From NCBI GenBank assembly GCA_002842985.1, contig PHEQ01000003.1, forward strand, positions 62,001 through 126,000: 64,000 bases of DNA. The letters are read 5' to 3'. This stretch comes from Alphaproteobacteria bacterium HGW-Alphaproteobacteria-1. GTDB lineage: Bacteria; Pseudomonadota; Alphaproteobacteria; Rhodobacterales; Rhodobacteraceae. Positions 46,214-56,460 of the stretch are shown piece by piece. Every line of letters begins with the position of its first letter. Within the stretch, counting starts at the first letter, position 1. The position numbers and the translations under genes are program-made. Below the pieces are notes generated by a model. It was given only the letters and a program-made list of their open reading frames with translations. It had not been told where the DNA came from and did no database searches.

Positions 46214-47224
46214 ATGTCACGACATTTCAGACCTCTCACCGCGCTTTCACTGGCGCTTGGCTTGGCGCTGGCCCCGGCGCTGCCGGCAGCGGCCGAAGGC
46301 ACCATTCGCCTGGTCGAACAGCCGGGCATCTCTTATCTGCCCTTCCACGTGATCCGGGACCAGGGCCTTCTGGACAGGCACGGTGCGGCGAAGGGCATCG
46401 AGATCACATCGGAATGGGCACAACTGTCGGGCGGGGCGGCGACGAATGACGCGCTGCTGTCCGGCTCGGTCGATATTGTCGCGGCCGGCGTCGGGCCGCT
46501 TCTGACTATCTGGGATCGCACGCGCGGGGCGCAGAACGTGCGCGGGATCGTGGCGGGGGCGCAGTTTCCCTTTGCGTTGGTCACCAATAACCCGAAGGTA
46601 AAAAGCATCGCCGATTTCGGCCCGGATGATCGCATCGCGGTGCCCTCGGTCGGCGTGTCGGTGCAGGCGCGCACGTTGCAATTCGCCGCCGCGAAGCTGT
46701 GGGGTGCCGAGAATTTCCAGAAGCTGGACGAGTTGACCGTGTCGCTGCCGCACCCGGACGCCACACAAGCCCTTCTGTCTCGCTCGGGCACGATCACGGC
46801 GCATTTCTCGAACTCACCGTTCCAGCAACTGGCGCTGGCCGATAACGGCATCCATCAGGTTCTGGACAGCTTCGAAGTCTATGGCGGGCCGACCACGTCG
46901 ATCATCATCTACACCACCGAAGCATTCCGCGAAAAGAACCCGCTGACCTATGCGGCCTTCGTCGATGCCTATTCCGAGGCGGCGGCGTGGATCGCCGAGA
47001 ACCCCGAAGCCGCCGCCGACACCTATATCCGAGTGACCGGATCGAAACTTGATCGAGACCTGATCCTGTCGATTCTCTCGGATGATCGCTTTTCCTTCGA
47101 TCCGACCCCGCGCAACACCGAGGCGCTGGCGCATTTCCTGCATGATGTGGGCGCGCTCAAGAACCGCCCCGAAAGCTGGCGTGATTACTTCTTCGAAACG
47201 ATTCACGATCGTCCGGGCAGCTAA
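46214..47224 (+). CDS. ABC transporter substrate-binding protein, SsuA/TauA/NrtA-like
   Basis: A 336-residue secreted receptor with signal peptide residues 1-27 (ends PAAA before EGTIRL). Fold features of the nitrate/sulfonate/taurine/thiamine-precursor group: RLVEQPGISYLPFHVIRDQGLLDRHG, LLSGSVDIVAAGVGPLLTIWDRT, and PSVGVSVQARTLQFAAAKLWG. Precedes its ATPase by 3 bp. The ligand cannot be read from sequence; the neighbouring aromatic genes make an aromatic carboxylate or sulfonate possible. Confidence 0.88.
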   Translation: MSRHFRPLTALSLALGLALAPALPAAAEGTIRLVEQPGISYLPFHVIRDQGLLDRHGAAKGIEITSEWAQLSGGAATNDALLSGSVDIVAAGVGPLLTIWDRTRGAQNVRGIVAGAQFPFALVTNNPKVKSIADFGPDDRIAVPSVGVSVQARTLQFAAAKLWGAENFQKLDELTVSLPHPDATQALLSRSGTITAHFSNSPFQQLALADNGIHQVLDSFEVYGGPTTSIIIYTTEAFREKNPLTYAAFVDAYSEAAAWIAENPEAAADTYIRVTGSKLDRDLILSILSDDRFSFDPTPRNTEALAHFLHDVGALKNRPESWRDYFFETIHDRPGS

Positions 47225-47227
47225 GAG

Positions 47228-48037
47228 ATGACGGTGCTCTCACCCAAGCCGCTCGCCGAGCCGGTGCGAACCGGCCCGGCGGTATTGTCGGCGCGCGATC
47301 TGACGCTGGTCTACCGCACCGAGGCGGGCGCGCATCTGGCGGTAGACCGGGTCAGCCTTGATCTGGCCGAGGGCGAGCGGCTGGTGCTTTTGGGCCCGTC
47401 GGGCTGCGGCAAGTCCACCATCCTCAAGGCGGCGGCGGGGTTTCTGAAACCGGCGGGCGGCACGATCGCCCTGCGTGGCCGGCCGGTGACAGGTCCGGGG
47501 CCGGACCGCATCGTTGTGTTTCAGGAATTCGACCAGCTTTTGCCGTGGAAGACCGCGCTGGACAACGTGATGTTCCCACTTGTGCGCGCCCGCAATCTGC
47601 CCCGCACCGAGGCGCGTGCGCAGGCCGAAGAGGCGCTGGAACGTGTCGGCCTCACCCGGGCGCTGCACCAGTACCCGCACGAACTGTCGGGCGGGATGAA
47701 GCAGCGCGTGGCGATTGCCCGCGCGCTGGCCATGCGCCCCGAGGTTCTGCTGATGGACGAACCCTTTGCCGCGCTCGACGCGTTGACGCGCGCGCGGCTT
47801 CAGGCGGACCTGCTGCGCGTCGTCGAGGAGGCGCGCGCGACGCTGCTGTTCGTGACCCATTCGATCGAGGAGGCGGTGCTGATCGGCACGCGGCTGCATC
47901 TGCTATCGGCGCATCCCGGCCGCACCCTGACCACGCGCGACGTGGCGGGGCTGACCCCCGGCACGCCCGCCTTCACACGCGAGGCCAAGGTGGTGCACGA
48001 TCTGCTGTTCCCGCAAGCGGAGGCCGCCGATGTCTGA
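47228..48037 (+). CDS. ABC transporter ATPase, SsuB/TauB-like
   Basis: A 269-residue import ATPase. Walker A GPSGCGKST near residue 57, VVFQEFDQLLPWKTALDNV (Q-loop with the L-L-P-W-x-T-x-x-D-N-V of the nitrate/taurine group), signature LSGGMKQRVAIARAL, Walker B VLLMDEPFAALD. Overlaps the permease gene by 8 bp. Confidence 0.93.
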   Translation: MTVLSPKPLAEPVRTGPAVLSARDLTLVYRTEAGAHLAVDRVSLDLAEGERLVLLGPSGCGKSTILKAAAGFLKPAGGTIALRGRPVTGPGPDRIVVFQEFDQLLPWKTALDNVMFPLVRARNLPRTEARAQAEEALERVGLTRALHQYPHELSGGMKQRVAIARALAMRPEVLLMDEPFAALDALTRARLQADLLRVVEEARATLLFVTHSIEEAVLIGTRLHLLSAHPGRTLTTRDVAGLTPGTPAFTREAKVVHDLLFPQAEAADV

Positions 48038-48845
48038 TCTACCCTTGCTGCATTCCCCCTCGCTACTGGCACGGGTTTGGGAAAACCAGATCGTCAGGCG
48101 CCTTGCGGTGCTTTCGCTGCTGGGACTGGCCTGGGAACTGGCCGCGCTCTGGCAGAACAATCCGATCATGCTGCCGCGCCTGACAACAACCCTGGCAGCC
48201 CTGGCCGAGGCGGTGCGCGACGAACGCCTTCTGGGCGCGGCCTGGGTGTCGCTGTCGGTCCTGCTCAAGGGCTACGGGCTGGCGCTTGCCATCGCGTTGG
48301 CGCTGGTTGCGCTGGCGGCGGCCAATCGTTTCGCCCGCGACGCGCTGCAAACGCTCACGGCGATGTTCAACCCGCTGCCCGCCATAGCCCTTCTGCCGCT
48401 GGCGTTGCTGTGGTTCGGGCTGAACGAGCAAAGCCTGATATTCGTTCTGTGTCATGCGGTCATCTGGCCTTTTGCGCTGGCCGCGCTCCAGGGGTTCGAA
48501 TCCGTGCCCGAAACCCAACGTCTGGTCGGGCGCAACTATGGCCTGCGCGGACCGACCTTCGTCGCACTGATCCTGACGCCAGCGGCGTTGCCCTCGCTTC
48601 TGTCGGGGCTCAAGATCGGCTGGGCCTTTGCCTGGCGCACGCTGATTGCGGCGGAACTGGTGTTCGGGGTGTCCTCGGGCACCGGCGGGCTGGGGTGGTT
48701 CATCTTCCGCAACCGCAACGAGCTTTATACCGACAAGGTCTTTGCCGGGCTTCTGGTCGTGATCCTGATCGGACTGATCGTGGAGCTCGGCGTGTTCCGC
48801 ACCATCGAAAACCGCACCGTGCGCCGCTGGGGAATGCTGAAATGA
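48030..48845 (+). CDS. ABC transporter permease, SsuC/TauC-like
   Basis: A 271-residue inner-membrane permease with six hydrophobic helices. The coupling loop is EAA-like (QGFESVPETQRLVGRNYGLRGPTFVALILTPAALPSLLSGLKIG). It completes a three-gene importer with the preceding binding protein and ATPase. Converges with dctM with 240 bp between; no recognisable gene or terminator in that gap. Confidence 0.92.
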   Translation: MSDLPLLHSPSLLARVWENQIVRRLAVLSLLGLAWELAALWQNNPIMLPRLTTTLAALAEAVRDERLLGAAWVSLSVLLKGYGLALAIALALVALAAANRFARDALQTLTAMFNPLPAIALLPLALLWFGLNEQSLIFVLCHAVIWPFALAALQGFESVPETQRLVGRNYGLRGPTFVALILTPAALPSLLSGLKIGWAFAWRTLIAAELVFGVSSGTGGLGWFIFRNRNELYTDKVFAGLLVVILIGLIVELGVFRTIENRTVRRWGMLK

Positions 48846-49085
48846 CGGAGAGGCCGATGCACCTTGGGGCGGCGCGTGAAGCCAAACAAGAAAGCAGATC
48901 GCCCGGATCGCCCGGAGGCTCATAGCCGATCTCCGCTGTGGTGAGGTTCGCAAAACCACCAGAGAGACCCACGCCCCGGATATCGCAGGCGTTGGGGTGA
49001 CGCTTGTCAGAACAGGTCGTCAGGAGGGTCGGGGCAGCCTGTTCGCGCGGCTGCGCATACAGGCCGTTCCCGCCATGCCCCTCGT

Positions 49086-50477
49086 TCAGCCGCCAATCAA
49101 CCTTGGCACCAGAAGTGTGAGGCCCGGGATGAGAAGAAGCAGGCCGATACGCAGGATCTCGGCGCCAAGGAAGGGCATGACGCCACGAAAAACGGTGGAC
49201 ATCGGCGTGTCGCGCGTGAGCGAGGAAATGATGAAAACATTCAGACCGACCGGAGGAGTGATCAACCCAAGTTCGACCACGATCAGCGCCAATATCCCGA
49301 ACCAGATCTTCAACTCTTCCGGGGCCAGCCCGAAAGCGGCCGTTTCCGCCGTCACATATTCCCCGCCATTGAGCGCGATCAGGCTGGGCCAGAAGAAGGG
49401 CACGACGACAAGGATCATCGCCAGGCTTTCCATGAAGCAGCCCAGGACGATGAAGATGCACAGCATGATCACAAGGATGGTCATCGGCTCCATGCCGCTG
49501 GTTGCCGCCCAGTCCGACAGTGCCTGCGGAAGGGTCGTCCGGGTAAAGAACCCCTTCAAGACCTCCGCTCCGAACAGGATAAGATAGATCATGCCGCTGG
49601 TGATGGCCGTGGACCGGATCGCCCGCAAAAGCCCCGCAAGGTTCAGCCCCTCGCCGGTAAGGCCCCGCAGGACAAAGCCGTAGGCCGCGATGACAAAGAC
49701 ACCGATACTGGCGGCGGGCGTGGGCGTGAAAAGGCCAAAGCCCAGCCCGAGGATGATGCCGCCAAAAATCGCGATCACAGGCCAGAGGCGGCGGATGGCC
49801 CGGCGCCGCTGGCAAGGCTCCATCTGCGCGGGCTCGGGCGCGAGCGACGGATTCAGACGGACCTGAAGCGCGATGACCAGAATAAAGCCCAGAACCGCGA
49901 TGATGCCCGGCACGATGGCCGCCTGAAACATCTTCAGGATCGAACCTTCGACGATGATCGCATAGATCACCAGCGCGACCGACGGCGGGATAAGAATGCC
50001 CAGCGTGCCCCCCGCGGCCAGAGAGCCGGAGGCAAGGCTGGGGGCGTAGCCAAGTTTCCGAAGCTCGGGCAGCGCCACTCGGCCCATGGTGGCGGCCGTG
50101 GCCAGCGAAGAGCCGCACACGGCGCCAAAGCCGCCGCAGGCCGCGACCGCCGCCATGGCGACACCCCCGCGCAACCGCGACATCAGCGCCTCGAGCCCCT
50201 TGAAAAGGTCGCTCGACAATCGGGCCTCGGCGGCGATGTAGCCCATGAGAACAAACAGCGGCACGACCGACAGATCATAATTGGCGACGTTTTCCCACAG
50301 CAAGCTCTTGAATTGCCGCAGATAGGGAATGAACCGGACATGGCTGACCACAAGGCTGAGAACCCCGGTGCCCCCGATGCCCACAAGGATCATGGCGATG
50401 CCCACCGGCATTCGCAGAAGCAGCAGGACGAAAAGCACCACCAGACCAAGCACGCCTATCGTGATGGGATCAAGCAT
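49086..50477 (-). CDS. dctM: TRAP transporter large membrane subunit DctM
   Basis: A 463-residue permease with about 12-13 helices. Family blocks: RMPVGIAMILVGIGG at the N-terminus, AVCGSSLATAATMGRVALPELRKLGY, GGTLGILIPPSVALVIYA, and TPPVGLNVFI near the end. Uses a sodium gradient to import an organic acid delivered by DctP. Overlaps dctQ by 8 bp. In context the cargo is probably 4-hydroxybenzoate or protocatechuate. Confidence 0.95.
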   Translation of the reverse strand: MLDPITIGVLGLVVLFVLLLLRMPVGIAMILVGIGGTGVLSLVVSHVRFIPYLRQFKSLLWENVANYDLSVVPLFVLMGYIAAEARLSSDLFKGLEALMSRLRGGVAMAAVAACGGFGAVCGSSLATAATMGRVALPELRKLGYAPSLASGSLAAGGTLGILIPPSVALVIYAIIVEGSILKMFQAAIVPGIIAVLGFILVIALQVRLNPSLAPEPAQMEPCQRRRAIRRLWPVIAIFGGIILGLGFGLFTPTPAASIGVFVIAAYGFVLRGLTGEGLNLAGLLRAIRSTAITSGMIYLILFGAEVLKGFFTRTTLPQALSDWAATSGMEPMTILVIMLCIFIVLGCFMESLAMILVVVPFFWPSLIALNGGEYVTAETAAFGLAPEELKIWFGILALIVVELGLITPPVGLNVFIISSLTRDTPMSTVFRGVMPFLGAEILRIGLLLLIPGLTLLVPRLIGG

Positions 50478-50967
50478 CGCGCGCGCCTCCGAAGACCTGC
50501 GAGGCGGCGATCAGCGCCCAAAGCAGCATCGAGGCAACGCCGGGAAGGTAAAACGGCCAGGTCGGCCAACCCAGCACGCTGGTCACCACCGTGTCAGAGC
50601 GCGCCTCGAGCAGACCGAAGACCATCCACCAGGCCAGAAACAGCGCGACGGCGACCGTCACCAGCAGCCACATCTTGTCGAAACCGCGCTGGATGATCTG
50701 CGGAAGGCGGTCCATGAACAGCTCGACCGCGACATGACCCCTGTGCGCCTGACAATAGGGAAAAAACATGAGCGCCGCGCCGCTGATCGCGAGCCGGACA
50801 AAATCTTCGTATCCGGGCAATCCCGCGACATTCGCCCCGAACGTTCGCGCGATCCGGTCCAGGATGAAGGCGGTCGTGTTCGTCGTGGTGACGGCGACGA
50901 TCACCAGCAGAATGATGCCACCAAGCACGGCGAATATGTCTGCCAGTCGCCTGAGACGGGCGGTCAT
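50470..50967 (-). CDS. dctQ: TRAP transporter small membrane subunit DctQ
   Basis: A 165-residue protein with four hydrophobic helices (about 10-35, 55-75, 95-118, 135-158), the DctQ topology, and the motif AHRGHVAVELFMDRLP in the loop after helix 2. Partner of DctM in the membrane. Start ATG 50967 was chosen by topology. Separated from dctP by a 65-bp gap containing a perfect hairpin. Confidence 0.92.
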   Translation of the reverse strand: MTARLRRLADIFAVLGGIILLVIVAVTTTNTTAFILDRIARTFGANVAGLPGYEDFVRLAISGAALMFFPYCQAHRGHVAVELFMDRLPQIIQRGFDKMWLLVTVAVALFLAWWMVFGLLEARSDTVVTSVLGWPTWPFYLPGVASMLLWALIAASQVFGGARDA

Positions 50968-50995
50968 GGCGTTTTCCCTTCGGTGAGGTGCGACA

Positions 50996-51023
50996 GCGGG
51001 AAAGGCTGGATTGCCTTTCCCGC
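50996..51023 (-). terminator. hairpin between dctP and dctQ
   Basis: Perfect 11-bp inverted repeat GCGGGAAAGGC / GCCTTTCCCGC with a 6-base loop, starting 10 bp after the dctP stop on the minus strand. No uridine tract follows, so it is more likely an RNA stabiliser or partial terminator setting a high DctP to DctQM ratio than a complete stop. Confidence 0.65.
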
Positions 51024-51032
51024 GATGTGCGC

Positions 51033-52067
51033 TCAGTTGCTGGAAGCGGCCGCGGTAACCGCCGCCCGCGCCTGTTCGACCAGCGCGGCGCCGTCGATCC
51101 CCTTGCCGGCCACGTCGTCGATCCATCGCTGGACGACCGTTTCACTGACCGCGTTGAACCGGGCTGCCTCTGCGTCGGACAGGACGATGCGTTCGATGCC
51201 CGCATCCGCAAGCGCCTTTTCGCCACTGGCCTCGAACCCTTCCCAGATCGTGCCGATCCGGGCGGCCACGTTGGCCCCGGAATTCGCGTCGATCACGGCC
51301 CGAAGATCATCCGGCAACGCCTTGTAGGCATCCTTGTTCATCGCGACCATGAAGGTAGAGGTGCCAAAACGATCGCCGCCCGGAAGTTCGGTTGTGGATT
51401 TGTCCAGCTCCTGCAACTTCAGGGCCGGCACGATCTCAAGCGGGATGAGCGCGCCGTCAACCACGCCTTTCGACATCGCCTCGGGCAGTGTTGGCACGGG
51501 CATACCCACGGGTTCGGCCCCGATGCCCTCGATCACCCAGGCGCCCGTGCGGCTTGGTGTGCGCAGCTTCAGGCCGGCGGCATCCTCCAGCGAGCGCACG
51601 GGCGTGCCGGCCGAATGGATCAGGTTTCCGTCATGGCTGTGCAGGAACAGGACATGCACATCCTTGAAGTCCTCGGCCAGCTGGTCAAGTGAGGCATTCA
51701 TCGCAATCGTCGTCGCCCTGGCCGATCCCGCGTGCACCAATGGCAGCTCGAACACCTCGCTGCGCGGGAACACGCCCGGCGTATAGCCCAGAAGGGTCCA
51801 GACGATATCAGCGGTCCCGTCGCGGACCTGCCCGTAAAGCTCGTTGGGTTTGCCGCCCATCGACATGGCGGGGAAAATCTCGATGGCGATGCGGCCACCG
51901 CTGTCGGCCTGAACCTTGTCGGCCCAGGGTTGCAGCATGTCCTTGTGCGCGCTGGCCACGGGCGGCAGGAAATGATGCAGCGTCAGCGTCACCTCTTGCG
52001 CCAGACCGGCCGACGCCGAAAGCGTGAGCGCGGCGATAGAGCCCAGGAATTTGGTCTTAAGGGTCAT
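51033..52067 (-). CDS. dctP: TRAP transporter substrate-binding protein DctP
   Basis: A 344-residue periplasmic receptor, signal peptide residues 1-23 (ends SAGLA before QEVTLTLHHF). DctP hallmarks: LQPWADKVQADSGGRIAIEIFPAMSMGG, LPLVH, GLKLRTPSRTGAWVIEGIGAEPVGMPVPTLPEAMSKGVVDGALIPLE, containing the conserved substrate-clamping arginine (LRTP). RBS AGGAGGAGA 5 bp upstream of ATG 52067. Genes pcaQ-dctP-dctQ-dctM run in one direction, facing pobA. Confidence 0.95.
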   Translation of the reverse strand: MTLKTKFLGSIAALTLSASAGLAQEVTLTLHHFLPPVASAHKDMLQPWADKVQADSGGRIAIEIFPAMSMGGKPNELYGQVRDGTADIVWTLLGYTPGVFPRSEVFELPLVHAGSARATTIAMNASLDQLAEDFKDVHVLFLHSHDGNLIHSAGTPVRSLEDAAGLKLRTPSRTGAWVIEGIGAEPVGMPVPTLPEAMSKGVVDGALIPLEIVPALKLQELDKSTTELPGGDRFGTSTFMVAMNKDAYKALPDDLRAVIDANSGANVAARIGTIWEGFEASGEKALADAGIERIVLSDAEAARFNAVSETVVQRWIDDVAGKGIDGAALVEQARAAVTAAASSN

Positions 52068-52251
52068 GTTTGTCTCCTCCTCTGGTCCTTTGTTTGGCGG
52101 CGCACGACCTGGCGCCCTTGGCCGCGCGCAGGCGGGCAATCCGGCGACCGGCGTTTGCGAGGGCTCCTCCCGGATCCCCTTGCCCGGAGGGTGCCTTACG
52201 AAAACAGACATGTAAAATTACTTTTCGCCGAATATGATTGTCGAAAACAGC

Positions 52252-52259
52252 AACTAAAC
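52252..52259 (+). promoter_or_regulatory. AACTAAAC element upstream of dctP
   Basis: Octamer AACTAAAC in an AT-rich stretch about 185 bp upstream of dctP. The same octamer is at 53293-53300 upstream of pobA, and flanking bases are also partly alike (CAAT 9-10 bp downstream of each). Candidate half-site for PcaQ. Confidence 0.35.
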
Positions 52260-52301
52260 GGTCTTCAATGCGGCTTTTCCCTCGGACCGCCCGCGCGCCT
52301 G

Positions 52302-53243
52302 TCATTTATTGACCGCGACGGGAGCACTCGCCCCCCGCGCCTCGAGCAGCGCCTGGCGGAAGAGGCGCACCGGCGGGGTCGGGTCCTCCTCGGAACGTGC
52401 CATGATGCCAACCGGCCCCGCCATCGCGCTTGTTTCGATCGGCAGCAGAACCATGCGGCCAGCGGCGATATCGCGTGCCACGACACCCTGGCTTATGATC
52501 CAGACGGCCCGCGCCGGGCCAAGGGTCATCGAGCGGCCGAAAGCTCCGGACACGGTTTCAAGGCGGTTGGGCCAATCGCCGATCCCGTTCATGATCAGGA
52601 ATCTGTCCACCAGCGGGCGGATCGCCGCATGCTTGGGCGGGTAAAGAATGCGCCACTCGGCCAGCGCCTTGAGGTCCTCGCACCCGACCAGCGGATGATC
52701 GGCCGCCACGGCAAAGACCACCTGTTCCGAATAAAGTTGCGTGAAGGCCAGGCCGGTCATCATTTCCGGCCGCCCCATACGCCCGATGACAAGATCGACG
52801 GCCCCCGCGCGCAAGCGATTGACCAGATCCTCTATGCGTCCGTCCTCGACCATGACCGGCGTTCCCGGCGAAAGAGCCCCGAACCGCAGAACCGCATCGG
52901 GCAGAAGATCGGCCGCGACACTGGGCAAGGCCCCGATGCGAAGCGGCGCCGCCGCGCCCGCACCCAGGGCATCAAGGCTGATCAGTCCGTGGTTCAGCGC
53001 GGCAAGGCTCTGCTCGGCAAACTGCCGGAACACGGCGCCCTCGCGGGTCAGCGCGACGCCGCCGCGATCCCTGGTCAGAAGCTGCGCTCCCAGGATCGTT
53101 TCCAGATCCTTCAGGTTCTTCGAGATCGCCGGTTGCGTCAGGAAAATCCGCTCTGCCGCCGCCTTCAGGCTGCCGCAGCGGACGGTTTCGACAAAGGCGT
53201 AAAGGTGCCGCATCTTGATCTGGCGCGCACGTTTGCTTTCCAT
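52302..53243 (-). CDS. pcaQ: LysR-type regulator PcaQ
   Basis: A 313-residue LysR protein resembling PcaQ, activator of protocatechuate genes in rhizobia. Winged helix FVETVRCGSLKAAAERIFLTQPAISKNLKDLETILG; the following GGVALTREGAVFRQFAEQSLAALNHGLISLDAL and LRIGALPSVAADLLPDAVLRF are close to the PcaQ subfamily. Divergent from pobA by 83 bp, directly upstream of the TRAP genes, as expected for a regulator of both. Confidence 0.8.
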   Translation of the reverse strand: MESKRARQIKMRHLYAFVETVRCGSLKAAAERIFLTQPAISKNLKDLETILGAQLLTRDRGGVALTREGAVFRQFAEQSLAALNHGLISLDALGAGAAAPLRIGALPSVAADLLPDAVLRFGALSPGTPVMVEDGRIEDLVNRLRAGAVDLVIGRMGRPEMMTGLAFTQLYSEQVVFAVAADHPLVGCEDLKALAEWRILYPPKHAAIRPLVDRFLIMNGIGDWPNRLETVSGAFGRSMTLGPARAVWIISQGVVARDIAAGRMVLLPIETSAMAGPVGIMARSEEDPTPPVRLFRQALLEARGASAPVAVNK

Positions 53244-53245
53244 AA

Positions 53246-54496
<1,251 letters not shown>

Positions 54497-54563
54497 TGCA
54501 TAACGTGATGGCAAAGGGCCTGTCCGTGCCGATACCCCTCGCCCTTTCTGAAGGAACATACCG

Positions 54564-54947
54564 ATGCCCGATCGCCTGAACACCGGAATGACAGTGCGCC
54601 GCGAGGTGCTTGGCAACGCCCATGTCGATCAGGCCGAAGCGGCAAAGACAGCGTTCGACAAACCTTTTCAGGAGTTCATCACCGAACAGGCGTGGGGCAG
54701 CCTTTGGGCGGATGACACGATCACCCGCCGCGAACGCTCGATGCTGACGCTTGCCCTTCTGGCCGCCACCGGGAACTTTGAAGAGATCCCGATGCACATC
54801 AGGGCAACCCGCAATACCGGCGCCTCTCCCGAGGATGTGTTGCAGGCGTTCATGCATGTCGCGGTCTATGCCGGCGTGCCCAAGGCAAACCACGCCATCA
54901 AACTTGCGAAAGCCACATTTGCCGAATTCGAGGAGGAACAGATATGA
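54564..54947 (+). CDS. pcaC: 4-carboxymuconolactone decarboxylase
   Basis: A 127-residue AhpD-like decarboxylase turning gamma-carboxymuconolactone into the beta-ketoadipate enol-lactone. Blocks: [61 protein letters not shown] (catalytic Glu and His). GAAGGAAC 6 bp upstream. Overlaps pcaH by 4 bp. The preceding enzyme (PcaB) and following hydrolase (PcaD) are not in the window. Confidence 0.95.
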   Translation: MPDRLNTGMTVRREVLGNAHVDQAEAAKTAFDKPFQEFITEQAWGSLWADDTITRRERSMLTLALLAATGNFEEIPMHIRATRNTGASPEDVLQAFMHVAVYAGVPKANHAIKLAKATFAEFEEEQI

Positions 54948-55669
54948 CCAAGCCGGCAGAATATTATCAACGCGACCGGAACCGGCACCCGCCGGCCTTC
55001 ACGCCGACCTACAAGACCTCGGTGGCACGGTCGCCCCGCTATTCACTGATCAGCCTCGAACAGTCTGCCAGCGAAATCACCGGGCCGGTTTTTGGCCACA
55101 ACGACATCGCCGCGCTCGATCATGACCTGATCAGGAACTACGCAAAAGACGGCGATCCGGTTGGCGAGCGTATCATCGTGCATGGCCGCGTTCTGGACGA
55201 GAACGCGCGCCCGGTGCCCAATACCCTGGTCGAGATCTGGCAGGCCAATGCGGGCGGGCGATACCGGCACAAGAAAGACACCTACCTTGCGCCGATCGAC
55301 CCCAATTTTGGCGGCTGCGGTCGCACCCTGACCGACGAAAACGGCTATTATTTCTTCCGCACGGTCAAGCCGGGCGCGTATCCTTGGCGCAACATGGTCA
55401 ACAACTGGCGACCGGCCCATATCCACTTTTCGGTATTTGGCGCGTCTTTCTGCCAGAGGCTGATCACGCAGCTTTATTTCGAAGGCGATCCGCTTATTCC
55501 GCTTTGCCCGATCGTGCAGACGATCCCCGATCCCGATGCGATCGACCAGCTGACCGCACGGCTCGACATGAACGCGACGATCCCGCTCGATACCATTGCC
55601 TACAAGTTCGACATCGTTCTGCGCGGCCGCCGGTCCACGCTTTTTGAAAACCGGCTGGAGGGAAACTGA
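54944..55669 (+). CDS. pcaH: protocatechuate 3,4-dioxygenase beta subunit
   Basis: A 241-residue catalytic subunit for intradiol ring cleavage. All four iron(III) ligands are present with the spacing of the Pseudomonas enzyme: Y107 (GRYRHK), Y146 (AYPWRN), H159 and H161 (RPAHIHF). The nearby [12 protein letters not shown] is diagnostic. Last base overlaps the first of pcaG (TGATG). Confidence 0.97.
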   Translation: MTKPAEYYQRDRNRHPPAFTPTYKTSVARSPRYSLISLEQSASEITGPVFGHNDIAALDHDLIRNYAKDGDPVGERIIVHGRVLDENARPVPNTLVEIWQANAGGRYRHKKDTYLAPIDPNFGGCGRTLTDENGYYFFRTVKPGAYPWRNMVNNWRPAHIHFSVFGASFCQRLITQLYFEGDPLIPLCPIVQTIPDPDAIDQLTARLDMNATIPLDTIAYKFDIVLRGRRSTLFENRLEGN

Positions 55670-56289
55670 TGGGACAGACACTCGATTACCTCAAGGAAAC
55701 GCCCTCGCAAACCGCAGGCCCCTATGTTCATATCGGCCTTGCACCGGGGGCCGCCGGGTTTGACATCTACGATCACGAGCTTGGATGGGATATCGTCGGC
55801 CCCAACGCCAAAGGTGAACGCATCCGGATCGAAGGGCGTGTGATCGACGGCACCGGCGCGCCCATCAAGGATGTCATGCTAGAGGCCTGGCAGGCCAATG
55901 CCGCAGGCATTTATGCCCATCCCGAAGGCGGTGGCGACGTCGAAGACGGCTTTCGCGGTTGGGGCAGGGTCATCACGGATTTTGCCTCCGGCGAATGGGC
56001 GTTCGATACCGTAAAGCCCGGTCCGGTGACGGGCCGCTGCGGCACGGTTATGGCGCCGCATATCAATTTGTGGATCGTCGCGCGCGGCATCAATATCGGG
56101 CTGAACACGCGGATGTATTTCGACGATGAGGCCGAGGCAAACGCCAAGGACCCGGTGATCAACCTCATCGAGTGGGAAAACCGCCGCCAGACGCTGATCG
56201 CGACACGCGGCACACGCGACGGGCAAGTGGTCTATCGGTTCGACATTCGCATTCAGGGCGATAACGAAACCGTCTTCTTCGACATCTGA
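55669..56289 (+). CDS. pcaG: protocatechuate 3,4-dioxygenase alpha subunit
   Basis: A 206-residue non-iron subunit contributing substrate-binding residues. PcaG blocks: ETPSQTAGPYVHIGLAPGAAGF, IEGRVIDGTGAPIKDVMLEAWQANAAGIYAHP and APHINLWIVARGINIGLNTRMYF, where the H-x-H of PcaH is replaced by H-I-N, as expected. Co-translated with pcaH. Ends the operon. Confidence 0.96.
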   Translation: MGQTLDYLKETPSQTAGPYVHIGLAPGAAGFDIYDHELGWDIVGPNAKGERIRIEGRVIDGTGAPIKDVMLEAWQANAAGIYAHPEGGGDVEDGFRGWGRVITDFASGEWAFDTVKPGPVTGRCGTVMAPHINLWIVARGINIGLNTRMYFDDEAEANAKDPVINLIEWENRRQTLIATRGTRDGQVVYRFDIRIQGDNETVFFDI

Positions 56290-56460
56290 GGCATCCACAC
56301 GTCCCGCCCCGGCATCACCTGCGCAGGGTCCGGGCGGGCGGCGATGTTGTCTCGGCGCCCCTGTCGCAGGCATCACCGACGATTTACAGAGACCCGCCTT
56401 TTCTTGTCCGCGCAAAGCCTATACCCGTGAAGGTCCAGACCCAAGCGAGGATCGCCTGCG

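Noticed and set aside
48846..49085. Coding-like minus-strand stretch between the ABC permease and dctM.
   Set aside because: I could not connect it to any family, it lacks a start, and it may be chance in GC-rich DNA.
56290..56400. GC-rich inverted repeat after pcaG as a terminator.
   Set aside because: The stem is imperfect with a bulge, the loop is long and there is no T-tract.
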